The notes under the pieces are model-generated. The model did not search any database. It saw only the letters and a program-made list of their open reading frames with translations, and was not told where the DNA came from. Shown one piece after another: positions 54,067 through 62,764 of a DNA stretch of 64,000 nt. A program made the position numbers and the translations under genes. Source of the DNA: Streptomyces sp. NBC_01341 (GTDB taxonomy: Bacteria; Actinomycetota; Actinomycetes; Streptomycetales; Streptomycetaceae). Position 1 is the first letter of the stretch; every line of letters starts with the position of its first letter. The stretch is from NCBI RefSeq assembly GCF_035946055.1, contig NZ_CP108364.1:186001-250000 (forward strand), in the 5' to 3' direction.

Positions 54067-54131
54067 AAAAGAAGACAATGAAACGAGCAACCTCTCGATT
54101 GATCTCAGCCCGAAAAGAGGGAGTGAGAACA

Positions 54132-55184
54132 GTGCACGCATTCGTTTATCACGGGCCTGGTCAAGGATCCTGGGAATCCGTAGAAGACCCGAAAATTGAG
54201 CAGCCCACGGATGCGCTGGTACGGGTTGATTCCACGACCGTATGCGTGGGTGATCTGCACGCTCTACAAGGAAAAGTACCGGACGTGCGCCCAGGGACAA
54301 TCCTGGGGCACGAAGCTGTCGGCGAGATAATGGAAGTGGGATCCGAGGTGCACAATGTGGTCTCGGGAGACGAAGTGGTACTGTCGTCCATTTCCTCCTG
54401 CGGTCACTGCATGTCGTGCCACGACGGTATGTACGGCCAGTGCACGCAAGGGGGAGGGTGGCTCCTGGGACATGAAGTGAACGGAACCCAAGCAGAGTTC
54501 GTCCGGGTCCCGTTCGCGGACCATTCGACCCAGAAGCTCCCGTACGCGATGGACCGAGATACTGCCGTCCTGTTCTCAGAGGTTCTGCCCGCCGCCTTCG
54601 AACTTGGGGTACGCAACGGAAAGGTGCGCCCAGGAGCCGTAGTCGTAGTGGTAGGAGCGGGACCTGTCGGTCTGTCGGCGCTGGTTATCGCGGGAATCTA
54701 CTCCCCCGCCCGAATAATCTCGGTCGATCTCTCGCCGGCACGGCTGGCTGCGGCTACCAGGGTCGGCGCGGATGAAGCCGAACTCCCAGGACGGCTCATT
54801 GCAGACCTGTCCGACAGTCCGGGAGCTGATGTGGTGATAGAGGCGGCGGGAAGTCCAGAGAGTTTCGTACTGTGCACGCGCGTCGTACGCTCAGGCGGGC
54901 ATATCGCAAATATAGGCATGCACGGAGCACCGGTCACGCTGCACCTCGAAGAGCTCTGGCAAAAGAACATCACCATCAGCACAGGTCAGGTCAACACCTC
55001 TTCCACCGCGTGGCTCCTCGATGTGCTCACCCCCGAGCACATGGCCGCTCTATCGCGAATCATCACGGACAAGTGCGACCTCGGAGACATAAGGGCGGTA
55101 TATGAAACTGCGTCCACCGCGGTTCAATCCGGTGCGCTGAGAACAGTCATGCGACCGGCTGCCCACCGAAAGGCCACTACATGA
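54132..55184 (+). CDS. Zinc-dependent alcohol dehydrogenase (dormancy-linked, copy 2)
   Basis: A 350-aa paralogue of the enzyme at 36325. Catalytic zone TVCVGDLHALQGKVPDV and LGHEAVGEI; structural zinc CGHCMSCHDGMYGQC; NAD motif VVGAGPVGLS. The CGTD of copy 1 is CVGD here, a change next to the catalytic Cys. The GTG chosen has AGAGGGAG 8 bases upstream and matches the N-terminus of copy 1; an ATG at 54078 would add 18 residues. Synonymous positions are more A/T-rich than in most of the window. It follows the ATPase by 65 bases and is probably co-transcribed. Confidence 0.9.
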   Translation: MHAFVYHGPGQGSWESVEDPKIEQPTDALVRVDSTTVCVGDLHALQGKVPDVRPGTILGHEAVGEIMEVGSEVHNVVSGDEVVLSSISSCGHCMSCHDGMYGQCTQGGGWLLGHEVNGTQAEFVRVPFADHSTQKLPYAMDRDTAVLFSEVLPAAFELGVRNGKVRPGAVVVVVGAGPVGLSALVIAGIYSPARIISVDLSPARLAAATRVGADEAELPGRLIADLSDSPGADVVIEAAGSPESFVLCTRVVRSGGHIANIGMHGAPVTLHLEELWQKNITISTGQVNTSSTAWLLDVLTPEHMAALSRIITDKCDLGDIRAVYETASTAVQSGALRTVMRPAAHRKATT

Positions 55185-55262
55185 ACTCTGTCGGGGCACA
55201 CCAAAACCTCAGCGCCTTTCACTTTCCCCCGAAAAGAACTGTAGGAAAGTAGTGATACTCCC

Positions 55263-55871
55263 ATGAAGAATCTTGAAGTCGCAGACTTGATGACCCGTGA
55301 GGTCGTGTCGGTTGTTACGTCCACTTCCTTCAAGGAGGTAGCCAAATTGCTGGCACAACATGACATCAGCGGACTACCTGTACTGGACGACGAGGACAAG
55401 GTGGTCGGCGTCGTCTCGGAAAGCGATATCCTGCGGCACCAGGTGATTCTGCACCAACAAAATACTTCTGGCTTCGTGTCGTCAGAAATGAAGGTAACGG
55501 CTGCTCAGATTATGTCGGTCCCGGCAGTGACGATCCATCCGCACGACACGGCGGCAGGCGCAGCCCTGCTGATGACACGAAATTTCATAGACAGACTACC
55601 CGTCGTCGACCACCACGACAGGATCGTCGGAATCGTGACGCGCAGAGACCTACTGCTACTCCTGCTGCGCCCTGACAGTGAAATACGCCGCACAGTTGAG
55701 CAGATGCTTATGGAAACCATGAAGGGGGAGGCAAGTAAAATCGACGTCCACGTACTGAACGGCGTAGTAACCCTGGAAGGCCAACTGGGCGACTGGCGCC
55801 GAGGTGACATTCTGACGCACCGCGCCGAAGCCGCGGATGGAGTCGTCGCGGTCGTGAACCGGATGACATAG
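55263..55871 (+). CDS. CBS-pair and BON domain protein 3
   Basis: A 202-aa protein: VADLMTREVVSVVTSTSFKE (CBS 1), AAQIMSVPAVTIHPHDTAAG (CBS 2) and a BON domain (IDVHVLNGVVTLEGQLGDWR). It belongs with the proteins at 41347 and 49131. Like the preceding dehydrogenase its codons are less GC-biased. It lies 78 bases after that gene and may share its transcript with the ATPase. Confidence 0.92.
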   Translation: MKNLEVADLMTREVVSVVTSTSFKEVAKLLAQHDISGLPVLDDEDKVVGVVSESDILRHQVILHQQNTSGFVSSEMKVTAAQIMSVPAVTIHPHDTAAGAALLMTRNFIDRLPVVDHHDRIVGIVTRRDLLLLLLRPDSEIRRTVEQMLMETMKGEASKIDVHVLNGVVTLEGQLGDWRRGDILTHRAEAADGVVAVVNRMT

Positions 55872-56057
55872 CTCTCATCAGCCACTGCTCGCAGTACAGA
55901 ACATTCGACGGGCCGCTGTACCCGCGCGCGTTTCCGTAGGTTGCCCAATCGTTCCGATGCCACGCCGGGTCACTTCCGTCGCGTTCACCGATTCGACGAG
56001 ATGGTCGCCGCAGCCGGTCCCGTCCGGTGACGGTCCGGTGGGCGAAAGCGCCCGCCT

Positions 56058-56747
56058 TCAATGTTCGCTCACGACAATGCGGCGTCCGGTCACACTGCTG
56101 GGTGTCACCACGATCCAGAGGTCCCGCCGCCCGCCGGCCCAGGCCGTGGTGGAGCCGTGCGAGGCTACGAGCCGCCGCACCACCTCGGGTTCGGTGACTG
56201 TGCCCGCCCGACCGACAACAAGTACGCTCCACCCTCGACTGAAAGCGTCGTCGATGTGATCCACCTCGAAGGCGGTCTCGTGCCCGGCCGCGTCCGCGGG
56301 GCCGGAGTCCACCGAGGTCCTGTAGGCGATTCTTCCCTCGGTGCAGATGTAGTTGACCGGGAAGACCGCTGGTCCCTGCTCACTGCTCACGACTACACGG
56401 CCCACTCCGCGACTGCCGAGCAGCTTCCAGCAATCCTCCTGACCGAGTTCGACCAATTCGGGATGATAGGCCGCTCGCCCCACCCCCGGAGGTAGATCGA
56501 CCGTGCCGCCCGTGAGTTCGTTCACGGTCGTCTCGAGCGCGTTGGCCAAGCGCAGCATGAAGCTCGCCCCGTGGGGGCCTGGCCTCGTCTCTACGTACTC
56601 GATGTATCCGGGCGCGGAGCCGGTACGGAGCGCGAGTTCCATTCTGGTCAGTCCCAGGTGTTCACGGCGCGCGGCGACACGTCTGCCGATGTCGCCGCGT
56701 GCGTCGCCGCCGGGTTCACTGGGGTCCTTCTGAGAGCGGTCGGCCAT
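56058..56747 (-). CDS. XRE helix-turn-helix / flavin split-barrel fusion protein
   Basis: A 229-aa protein. Residues 20-80 are an XRE helix-turn-helix (RREHLGLTRMELALRTGSAP, then YIEYVETRP), and the rest is a pyridoxamine-5'-phosphate-oxidase-like split barrel (CWKLLGSRGVGRVVVSSEQG, VFPVNYICTEGRIAYRTS, AFEVDHIDDAFSRGWSVLVV). The barrel usually binds FMN, F420 or heme, so the fusion could be a redox-responsive regulator. Similar split-barrel proteins belong to mycobacterial DosR regulons. AAGGTGA precedes the ATG. Gene ends the dormancy island. Confidence 0.9.
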   Translation of the reverse strand: MADRSQKDPSEPGGDARGDIGRRVAARREHLGLTRMELALRTGSAPGYIEYVETRPGPHGASFMLRLANALETTVNELTGGTVDLPPGVGRAAYHPELVELGQEDCWKLLGSRGVGRVVVSSEQGPAVFPVNYICTEGRIAYRTSVDSGPADAAGHETAFEVDHIDDAFSRGWSVLVVGRAGTVTEPEVVRRLVASHGSTTAWAGGRRDLWIVVTPSSVTGRRIVVSEH

Positions 56748-57033
56748 GCCGGTTCACCTTTTTCTGCTTCAGAGGCGGCGCATGCGTTTTCCTCATAGCT
56801 CCGTAGGGGCGATGACCACCGGGGCAATAGAAGCTCCGCTACTTGTTCACGCTAGGCACCTAACAACGGCACCGCATCACGGCCATTCCCAGCTGGCCGG
56901 GTAGCTCTACGAACAGGCGAACTCCTGCGCGGGGCGCCGTGCCCGCCGATAGCAGGACACGGACGGCCCGCCATGCGGCCGCATGGCCGGTTGCCGAGCG
57001 GGATGCCTTCCGAGAGTGCGACGGCGCCTTGTG

Positions 57034-57432
57034 TTACTTCTCGCCGTCGGTGAGCGCGGACAAGGCGGCGTCCAGTCGGCGGGTGGCTTCTTCCGCGACG
57101 GGCTTCAGGGCGTCACGTCCGGTCAGGGTGACCATGGTGTTGGGGTCGAGGGCCTGGACGGTGATGTGTCCGCCCTCGGATCGGACGACGACGTTGCAGG
57201 GCAGCAGCAGGCCAATGGAGCGATCCGCCTCGATCGCCCGGTGTGCCAGAGGCGGGTTGCAGGCGCCGAGGATCAGATAGTCCTCCATCTCGTGGCCCAG
57301 CTTTTCCTTCAAGGTGGCCTGCACGTCGATCTCGGTCAGGATCCCGAAGCCCTGTTCAGCCAGTGCCTCGCGCACAGCAGTCACGGTCTGCGCGAAGGCG
57401 CCGTCCACGTGCACGGTGCGGCTGTAGTTCAT
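57034..57432 (-). CDS. DUF302 protein
   Basis: A 132-aa DUF302 domain: VHVDGAFAQTVTAVREALAE, EQGFGILTEIDVQATLKEKL, YLILGACNPPLAHRAI and IGLLLPCNVVVRSEGG, with two Cys. DUF302 proteins are often found with sulfur-oxidation and rhodanese genes; the biochemical role is unknown. GAAGGAG precedes the ATG. It is divergent from the metallo-beta-lactamase gene and shares the two CstR-like operators between them. Confidence 0.93.
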   Translation of the reverse strand: MNYSRTVHVDGAFAQTVTAVREALAEQGFGILTEIDVQATLKEKLGHEMEDYLILGACNPPLAHRAIEADRSIGLLLPCNVVVRSEGGHITVQALDPNTMVTLTGRDALKPVAEEATRRLDAALSALTDGEK

Positions 57433-57510
57433 GGCAGTTTCTCCTTCTTCTCATTCGGTGGGCAGATGCGCCCGGAGTCCGCCGGGCGGGGCGGACCGCT
57501 CATCCGAATA

Positions 57511-57524
57511 TACCCCCGGGGGTA
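57511..57524. promoter_or_regulatory. CsoR/CstR-family operator 1
   Basis: TACCCCCGGGGGTA is a perfect 14-base palindrome of the C-tract/G-tract type bound by CsoR/CstR repressors, between the divergent DUF302 and metallo-beta-lactamase genes. Confidence 0.8.
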
Positions 57525-57547
57525 CTGGTGTTACGGTGGAAGACAGA

Positions 57548-57561
57548 TACCCCCCGGGGTA
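57548..57561. promoter_or_regulatory. CsoR/CstR-family operator 2
   Basis: TACCCC-CC-GGGGTA (6-bp arms) lies 26 bases before the GTG of the metallo-beta-lactamase gene. Confidence 0.75.
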
Positions 57562-57586
57562 ATTTTCATCCGAAAGGAGTACCCGC

Positions 57587-58950
57587 GTGTTCTTCGTCGA
57601 CACCATCGAGCTGAAAGGTCTCGGCAACCGCAGTTACCTGGCCGGCGGTGAGCACACGGCCGTGGCGTGGACCCGCCGCGTGACGTCGACCAGGTACTTA
57701 CCGCTGCCGCTCGGCGCGGTGTGCGGATCTCGCATGTGGCGGAGACCCACATCCACAACGACTACGTGACCGGCGGCCTCGAACTCGCCCGGATCACCGG
57801 CGCCCAGTACCTCGTACCGGCCGACGCCGGCGTCGCCTTCGCCCGCGTGCCTGTGGCAGATGGCGACACCGCGGACATCGACCCCGGCAGCGGGCTGACG
57901 CTGGAGGCGATCGCGACCCCCGGTCACACCCCGCACCACATCTCCTACGCCCTGCATGAGGCGGGACGGCCGGTGGTCGTCTTCACCGGGGGTTCGTTGC
58001 TGATCGGCACAGTGGGGCGGCCCGACCTGGTCGAGCCGCGGCTGACCGAGCAGCTGGCCCGCGCCCAGCACTCCTCGGCCCACCGCCTGGCCTCCGATCT
58101 TCCCGACGAGACGGCGGTGCTGCCCACCCACGGCTTCGGCAGCTTCTGCTCCTCGGCCCAGTCCGAGGGGGAGGAGACCACGATCGGCAAGGAGAAGCGC
58201 GCCAACACCGCGCTCACCGTCGACGTGGACACCTTCGTCGCGGCCCTGCTGGCCGGGCTGGAGGACGTACCCGCCTACTACGCGCACATGGGCCCGGCCA
58301 ACGCCGAGGGCCCCGCACCGCTCGACCTGACCCCTCCCGCACTCGCGGACGCCCATGAGATCGCCGCCCGCCTCGCGGCCGGCGAATGGGTCGTCGACCT
58401 GCGCAACCGGGTGGCGTTCGCCGAAGGACACGTGGCCGGGTCGTTCAACTTCGAGGCCGACGGCAAGATCGCCACCTACCTCGCCTGGATGATCCCCTGC
58501 GGCAAGCCGGTCACCCTGCTCGCCGAATCCGCCGAGCAGCTCGCCGCCGCTCAGCGCGAACTGGTGCGGGTCGGCATCGACCGGCCGGCCGCGGCCGCCA
58601 CCGGCGGCCCCACAGCCTGGCTGCCCGCCGGAGAGGCTCCGGCTTCCTTCCCCCGTTCCACCTTCGCCGAGCTCGCCGCGCACGGCAGCGGAGAGGTGGT
58701 GGTCCTGGACGTACGCCGCGACTCCGAGCGTGCGAACGGCTGGATCGAGGGCTCCGTGCACATACCCGTCCACGAGCTCCACGGTCGCCTCACGGAGGTG
58801 CCACCAGGGACGGTGTGGGTGCACTGCGCCGGCGGCATGCGTGCCGCTGTCGCCGCGTCCCTGCTCGACGCCGCCGACCGCGAAGTCGTCGCCATCGACG
58901 ACGACTTCGACGCCGCCATCGACGCCGGCCTGCCCCAGATCACCCGCTGA
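57587..58950 (+). pseudogene. Metallo-beta-lactamase-rhodanese fusion (persulfide dioxygenase-like), frameshift near 5' end
   Basis: From the GTG after AAAGGAG the protein starts MFFVDTIELKGLGNRSYLAG (reading GTG as Met) and breaks after HTAVA near 57667. One missing base restores it: the next frame continues VDPPRDVDQVLTAAARRGVR, then the metal motif ETHIHNDYVTGG, TPGHTPHHISY and LPTHGFGSFCS. Two rhodanese-like domains follow (WVVDLRNRVAFAEGHVAGS without a Cys loop; VVVLDVRRDSERANGWIEGS with VHCAGGMRAAV, which has the Cys). Such fusions oxidise persulfides to sulfite. If the shift is real, translation could restart only at 57667, losing the first beta strands. A sequencing error is also possible. 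Confidence 0.8.
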
Positions 58951-58994
58951 CACCCGCCACCGCACGAGATCCGAGAAGGAGAGGGGAGAACTCG

Positions 58995-59360
58995 ATGTTC
59001 CTCTTCCGCCGCGGCCGGCCCCGCGTCAGCGTGGACCAGGCCCGCAGCCGCACCAGCGGCGACACACCGGACGCCGTCCTGCTCGACGTCCGCGAAAGGC
59101 CCGAGTGGAACGCGGGCCATGCCCCCGGCGCCGTCCACCTGCCCCTTTCGAAACTCGTCGCCGGGGCCGACCTGCCGGCCGAGGCATTCGACCGACCGCT
59201 GGTGCTGATCTGCCGCAGCGGGCGCCGCTCCCAGCAGGCCGCAAACCTCCTCACCCGGCGCGGAGCGCAGGTCGTCGACGTCGAGGGCGGCATGAACGCG
59301 TGGGCCGCCGCCGGACACCCGGTCCTCGACGAACGCGGTGACCGCGGCCGGATAGCGTGA
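58995..59360 (+). CDS. Rhodanese-like sulfurtransferase
   Basis: A 121-aa single rhodanese domain: AVLLDVRERPEWNAGHAPGA and the active loop LICRSGRRSQQAA (catalytic Cys), ending VEGGMNAWAAAGHPV. It moves sulfane sulfur in persulfide handling. GAGGGGAG precedes the ATG. The stop overlaps the GTG of the exporter gene, so they are co-translated. Confidence 0.94.
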   Translation: MFLFRRGRPRVSVDQARSRTSGDTPDAVLLDVRERPEWNAGHAPGAVHLPLSKLVAGADLPAEAFDRPLVLICRSGRRSQQAANLLTRRGAQVVDVEGGMNAWAAAGHPVLDERGDRGRIA

Positions 59361-60100
59361 CCGCGATCGCTCTCGCCCTCATCGCCGGGGCAGTCGTCGG
59401 TCTCACCCTCGGAGCACTCGGCGGCGGCGGCAGTGTTCTGGCCGTACCCGCGCTGATGTACCTGCTCGGTTTCAGCCTGTCCGCGGCCACCACCGCCAGC
59501 CTGATCATCGTGGCCGCCACCTCAGCCACCGCCCTGTACGCCCACGCGCGCGACGGCCATGTCGCCTGGAAGGCCGGATCACTGTTTGCCGCAGCGGGCA
59601 TTGCCCCCGCCTACCTCGCTGGGGCCGCCGCCGGACGCGTACCCGAAGCGGCCCTGACCAGCGCATTCTCCGCCATCGCCGTACTGGCGGCCGTACGGAT
59701 GTCCCGTCCGTCCTCTTCGCGGCCGCCGGAGCGGATACAGCCCGGCAAGGCGGTCGGGGCAGGAGCCGGACTCGGCGCGGTGACCGGCTTCCTCGGCGTC
59801 GGCGGCGGCTTCCTCGCCGTCCCGGCCCTGGTGAGCGTGCTCGGCCTGGCGATGCGGCGGGCGGTGGGCACCAGCCTGCTCGTCATCACCGTCAACTCTT
59901 TCGCCGCCCTGGCGGCCCGCACCGGGACAGGCGACGGTCTCGACTGGGGGTTGATCGGCCCGTTCACGGGAGCGGCGATCCTCGGCGCCTGGGACGGCAA
60001 ACGCCTCAGCAGCAAGGTCTCCGTCAACAGCCTTCAGAAGGTCTTCGCCGGCGTACTCCTGGTGGTGGCTGTGTTCATGCTGATCGACGTGATCGCATGA
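59357..60100 (+). CDS. TauE/SafE-family sulfite exporter
   Basis: A 247-aa membrane protein with about seven to eight spans. The two repeats each carry the family Gly-rich turn: LGALGGGGSVLAVPALMYLL and TGFLGVGGGFLAVPALVSVL. In this operon it probably exports sulfite or thiosulfate formed by persulfide oxidation. The GTG overlaps the rhodanese stop (GTGA). It is convergent with the CstR-like gene, 21 bases away. Confidence 0.93.
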   Translation: MTAIALALIAGAVVGLTLGALGGGGSVLAVPALMYLLGFSLSAATTASLIIVAATSATALYAHARDGHVAWKAGSLFAAAGIAPAYLAGAAAGRVPEAALTSAFSAIAVLAAVRMSRPSSSRPPERIQPGKAVGAGAGLGAVTGFLGVGGGFLAVPALVSVLGLAMRRAVGTSLLVITVNSFAALAARTGTGDGLDWGLIGPFTGAAILGAWDGKRLSSKVSVNSLQKVFAGVLLVVAVFMLIDVIA

Positions 60101-60121
60101 ACACCACGGCTACCACTCCCG

Positions 60122-60431
<310 letters not shown>

Positions 60432-60761
60432 CATACGGGATCGGGCCGCTCACTCCCGGAACCGTACGGAACGATCACCCCGCACATCCGCCTGGGCCGG
60501 CGAAGGGGCATACCCTTCACCGCCCCGGCAACGCCAAGGCCGTCTGACCCCATGGAAGGCCAGGTCCACCTCGCCGCCGGATCCCTCGCCGGCGACACCT
60601 GCGGCGTGGCCGCAGGTGTCGCCGGACTCCCCCACAACCAGCCCCGTACCAGCGACTTCCAAGCCGTCTTCCGCGCACTGCAGGACTGACGGGTGTTGGC
60701 CTCGATGCGGTGGCAGTACCAAGACCTCAGAGTGATCCGGCTCTGGCGCGATACGCGTCGG
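60432..60761. other. Intergenic region with a strong hairpin and a possible small frame
   Basis: A 45-codon frame from an ATG at 60552 (MEGQVHLAAGSLAGDTCGVA) spans the hairpin at 60589-60625 and stops at 60689. It has no Shine-Dalgarno and may be a gene relic. Otherwise no gene. Confidence 0.35.
60589..60625. repeat. Inverted repeat with 16-bp perfect arms
   Basis: CCGGCGACACCTGCGG and CCGCAGGTGTCGCCGG flank a 5-base loop. It may be the terminator of the minus-strand TetR gene ending at 60762, about 140 bases away. Confidence 0.6.
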
Positions 60762-61421
60762 TCACTGTCCGCAGGGGCGGAGCAGGCCGTGGATGACGAG
60801 GCTGGAGAGTGTGTCGGCCAGGCGTTCTCTGTCCTGTTTCGCCACGGGTGCGGCCGCTGGGTTCAGGCGGTCGGCGACGGGGTCCTGGGCGAGGGCCAGC
60901 GCAGGTCCGGTGATGGCGGTGTACAGGACGTGCGGTGGAACCAGTGGGATGCGACCGGCGGACATGAGGTTGTTGATGGCCGGCTCGATGCTGTCCCAGA
61001 ACGGCTGGATGAACCGTTGGTGCAGGTAGTCCAGACGATCGGAGTCGCGGGTGGATTCATCGGCCAGCAGCCGGTTCTTCGCCGAGGCGTTCGCCGATCG
61101 GCGGTAGAGCTGAACGATCACACCGGTCAGATGCTCGTCGTCGTCGCCCGACTTGGCCAGTTGATGGTCGAAATCGTCCTGGTCGTCCCGCATCGCGAAG
61201 TCCACGACAGCACGCCAGAAGTTGCCTTTCGACCCGTAGCGGTCGTTGATGAAGTTGTGGCTGACCTCAAGACGCCGGGCCAGCTCCCGCACCGTGGTCG
61301 CGGCGTAGCCAAGCTCTGCGAAAGTGTCGAGCCCGCGCCGGAGGATCTCACTTTCGCCCAGTTGCGCAGAGGCGTACTTGCTCCGCGTCGGCGAATTGGC
61401 CCCTCGGTTTCCATCGGTCAT
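60762..61421 (-). CDS. TetR-family regulator
   Basis: A 219-aa regulator from MTDGNRGANS, with GGGGAAG before the ATG. The DNA-binding part is ATTVRELARRLEVSHNFIND then RYGSKGNFWRAVV; the rest is a helical ligand domain. It is divergent from the SDR gene across 332 bases that hold two similar short palindromes, so it probably controls that gene and itself. Confidence 0.92.
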   Translation of the reverse strand: MTDGNRGANSPTRSKYASAQLGESEILRRGLDTFAELGYAATTVRELARRLEVSHNFINDRYGSKGNFWRAVVDFAMRDDQDDFDHQLAKSGDDDEHLTGVIVQLYRRSANASAKNRLLADESTRDSDRLDYLHQRFIQPFWDSIEPAINNLMSAGRIPLVPPHVLYTAITGPALALAQDPVADRLNPAAAPVAKQDRERLADTLSSLVIHGLLRPCGQ

Positions 61422-61565
61422 TCTTCCCCACTCAATCGCAACGGCCTGCCTGACGTCGCACCGCGAACTCGGGCGCTGCCCACCTTCGGGCCCACCGGGC
61501 TCCACGGCCGGCGAAGCCGCTTGCCCAGCCGATCGCGGGCGTCCGAGAGAAGCGTAGACGAGTGG

Positions 61566-61632
61566 CTTGACGATTGTCAGATCGATGCTTGACACCTGTC
61601 AGATCCAGATGCATGCTTGCTTCGTCAAGCAA
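61566..61632. promoter_or_regulatory. Twin operator repeats between TetR and SDR genes
   Basis: CTTGACGATTGTCAGATC (61566-61583) and CTTGACACCTGTCAGATC (61588-61605) are direct repeats 22 bases apart (two helical turns), each with a TGAC/GTCA dyad. A further TTGCTT-CGTC-AAGCAA lies at 61617-61632. Together they fit cooperative TetR binding. Confidence 0.65.
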
Positions 61633-61753
61633 ACGTGCGGCCCGGCCTTCAACGAGGGCGAGGCCGGCAACCGCAGTCACACCCCGCTGCCACATGCGTA
61701 CGACGCAGTGCGGCGGCAGGGTGCCCAGCAGATCAGAAGCAGGAGAACAGGTC

Positions 61754-62518
61754 ATGGGAATTCTCGACGGCAAGGTAGCGCTCGTCACCGGCACCAGTGG
61801 AGGTATGGGACGCGTCGCCGCCCTGATCTTCGCCCGTGAGGGCGCGAAGATCGTCGGTGTCGACATCCAGGCCGAGACCAATGCGGAGACGGTCGACCTC
61901 GTACGCCGCGCCGGCGGCGAGATGACGAGCATCGCACCGGTCGACCTGACCGACGCGGACCAAGTACACCGGATGGCCGACGAGGCCGCGGCCGCCTATG
62001 GCGGGCTCGATGCCGTCTACAACAACGCGGCCATGATGCGCTTCGGCGCCATGCCCGACTTCTCCATCGAAGACTGGCGTGCGACGGAGGCCGGGGAGCT
62101 CGACATCCCCTTCTTCGTGTCGAAGTACACCTGGCCGCACCTCGTCCGGCGCGGTGGCGGAGTCATCATCAACGTCGCGTCGGAGGCCGGGCTGATCGCG
62201 GGCTCCACTCCCCCGATGGTCGCCCACACCGCCGCCAACGCCGGCGTCATCGGAATGACACGACAGCTCGCACTCGAGGGCGCCCCTCTCGGAATCCGAG
62301 CCGTGGCGATCAGCCCGGGCCCTGTTCTGACTCCCGCCAGCGACCGGGACCTCGGCGACAACCAGGCCATGAGGGACGCCGTCACCAGCAAGGTCCTCCT
62401 CAAGCGCTTCGCACAGCCCGAGGAGATCGTAGAACTCGCCGCCTTCCTCGCCTCCGACCGGGCCTCCTTCATCACCGGCGCCAACTACCCCGTCGACGGC
62501 GGAGCAAGCGCCTGGTAA
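61754..62518 (+). CDS. SDR-family protein with altered catalytic residues
   Basis: A 254-aa SDR with the cofactor motif TGTSGGMG, VYNNAAMMRFG and the C-terminal FITGANYPVDGGASAW. The catalytic Ser is present (NVASEAG), but where YxxxK is expected the sequence is HTAANAGVIGMTRQLA, so Tyr and Lys are replaced by His and Asn. It may be catalytically weak or use other residues. GCAGGAG precedes the ATG. Divergent from the TetR gene and followed by a strong terminator. Confidence 0.9.
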   Translation: MGILDGKVALVTGTSGGMGRVAALIFAREGAKIVGVDIQAETNAETVDLVRRAGGEMTSIAPVDLTDADQVHRMADEAAAAYGGLDAVYNNAAMMRFGAMPDFSIEDWRATEAGELDIPFFVSKYTWPHLVRRGGGVIINVASEAGLIAGSTPPMVAHTAANAGVIGMTRQLALEGAPLGIRAVAISPGPVLTPASDRDLGDNQAMRDAVTSKVLLKRFAQPEEIVELAAFLASDRASFITGANYPVDGGASAW

Positions 62519-62597
62519 GCCCACGCAGCCGCTAGACGCATTACACGCTTGCCCGAACAACCTGGAGGACGATGGGCCCGCCCACAGCGCGCCACAA

Positions 62598-62651
62598 AGC
62601 AAGGCTGGAGGGGTGAGACCGTCACATCGGTCTCACCCCTCCAGCCTTGCT
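62598..62651 (+). terminator. Hairpin with 24-bp perfect arms
   Basis: The arms 62598-62621 and 62628-62651 (starting AGCAAGGCTGGAGGGGTGAG) are exact inverted copies around a TCACAT loop. It lies 80 bases after the SDR stop and 113 before the next gene, so it insulates the two. Its length is above that of most terminators. Confidence 0.75.
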
Positions 62652-62764
62652 CACGCGGTACGTCACCCCGCTCGACACGAGAACCCCGCTCAGGCAAGAC
62701 CGCACCCCTACGAGTCTCGATTGTCTGAAATGCCGGGTTAGGCTTGTCTTGAGAGGAGTTCTTC

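Noticed and set aside
57667..58950. Treating the MBL-rhodanese gene as starting at GTG 57667
   Set aside because: The conserved N-terminal strands and the ribosome binding site lie upstream in another frame; a start at 57667 would lack them and has no Shine-Dalgarno.
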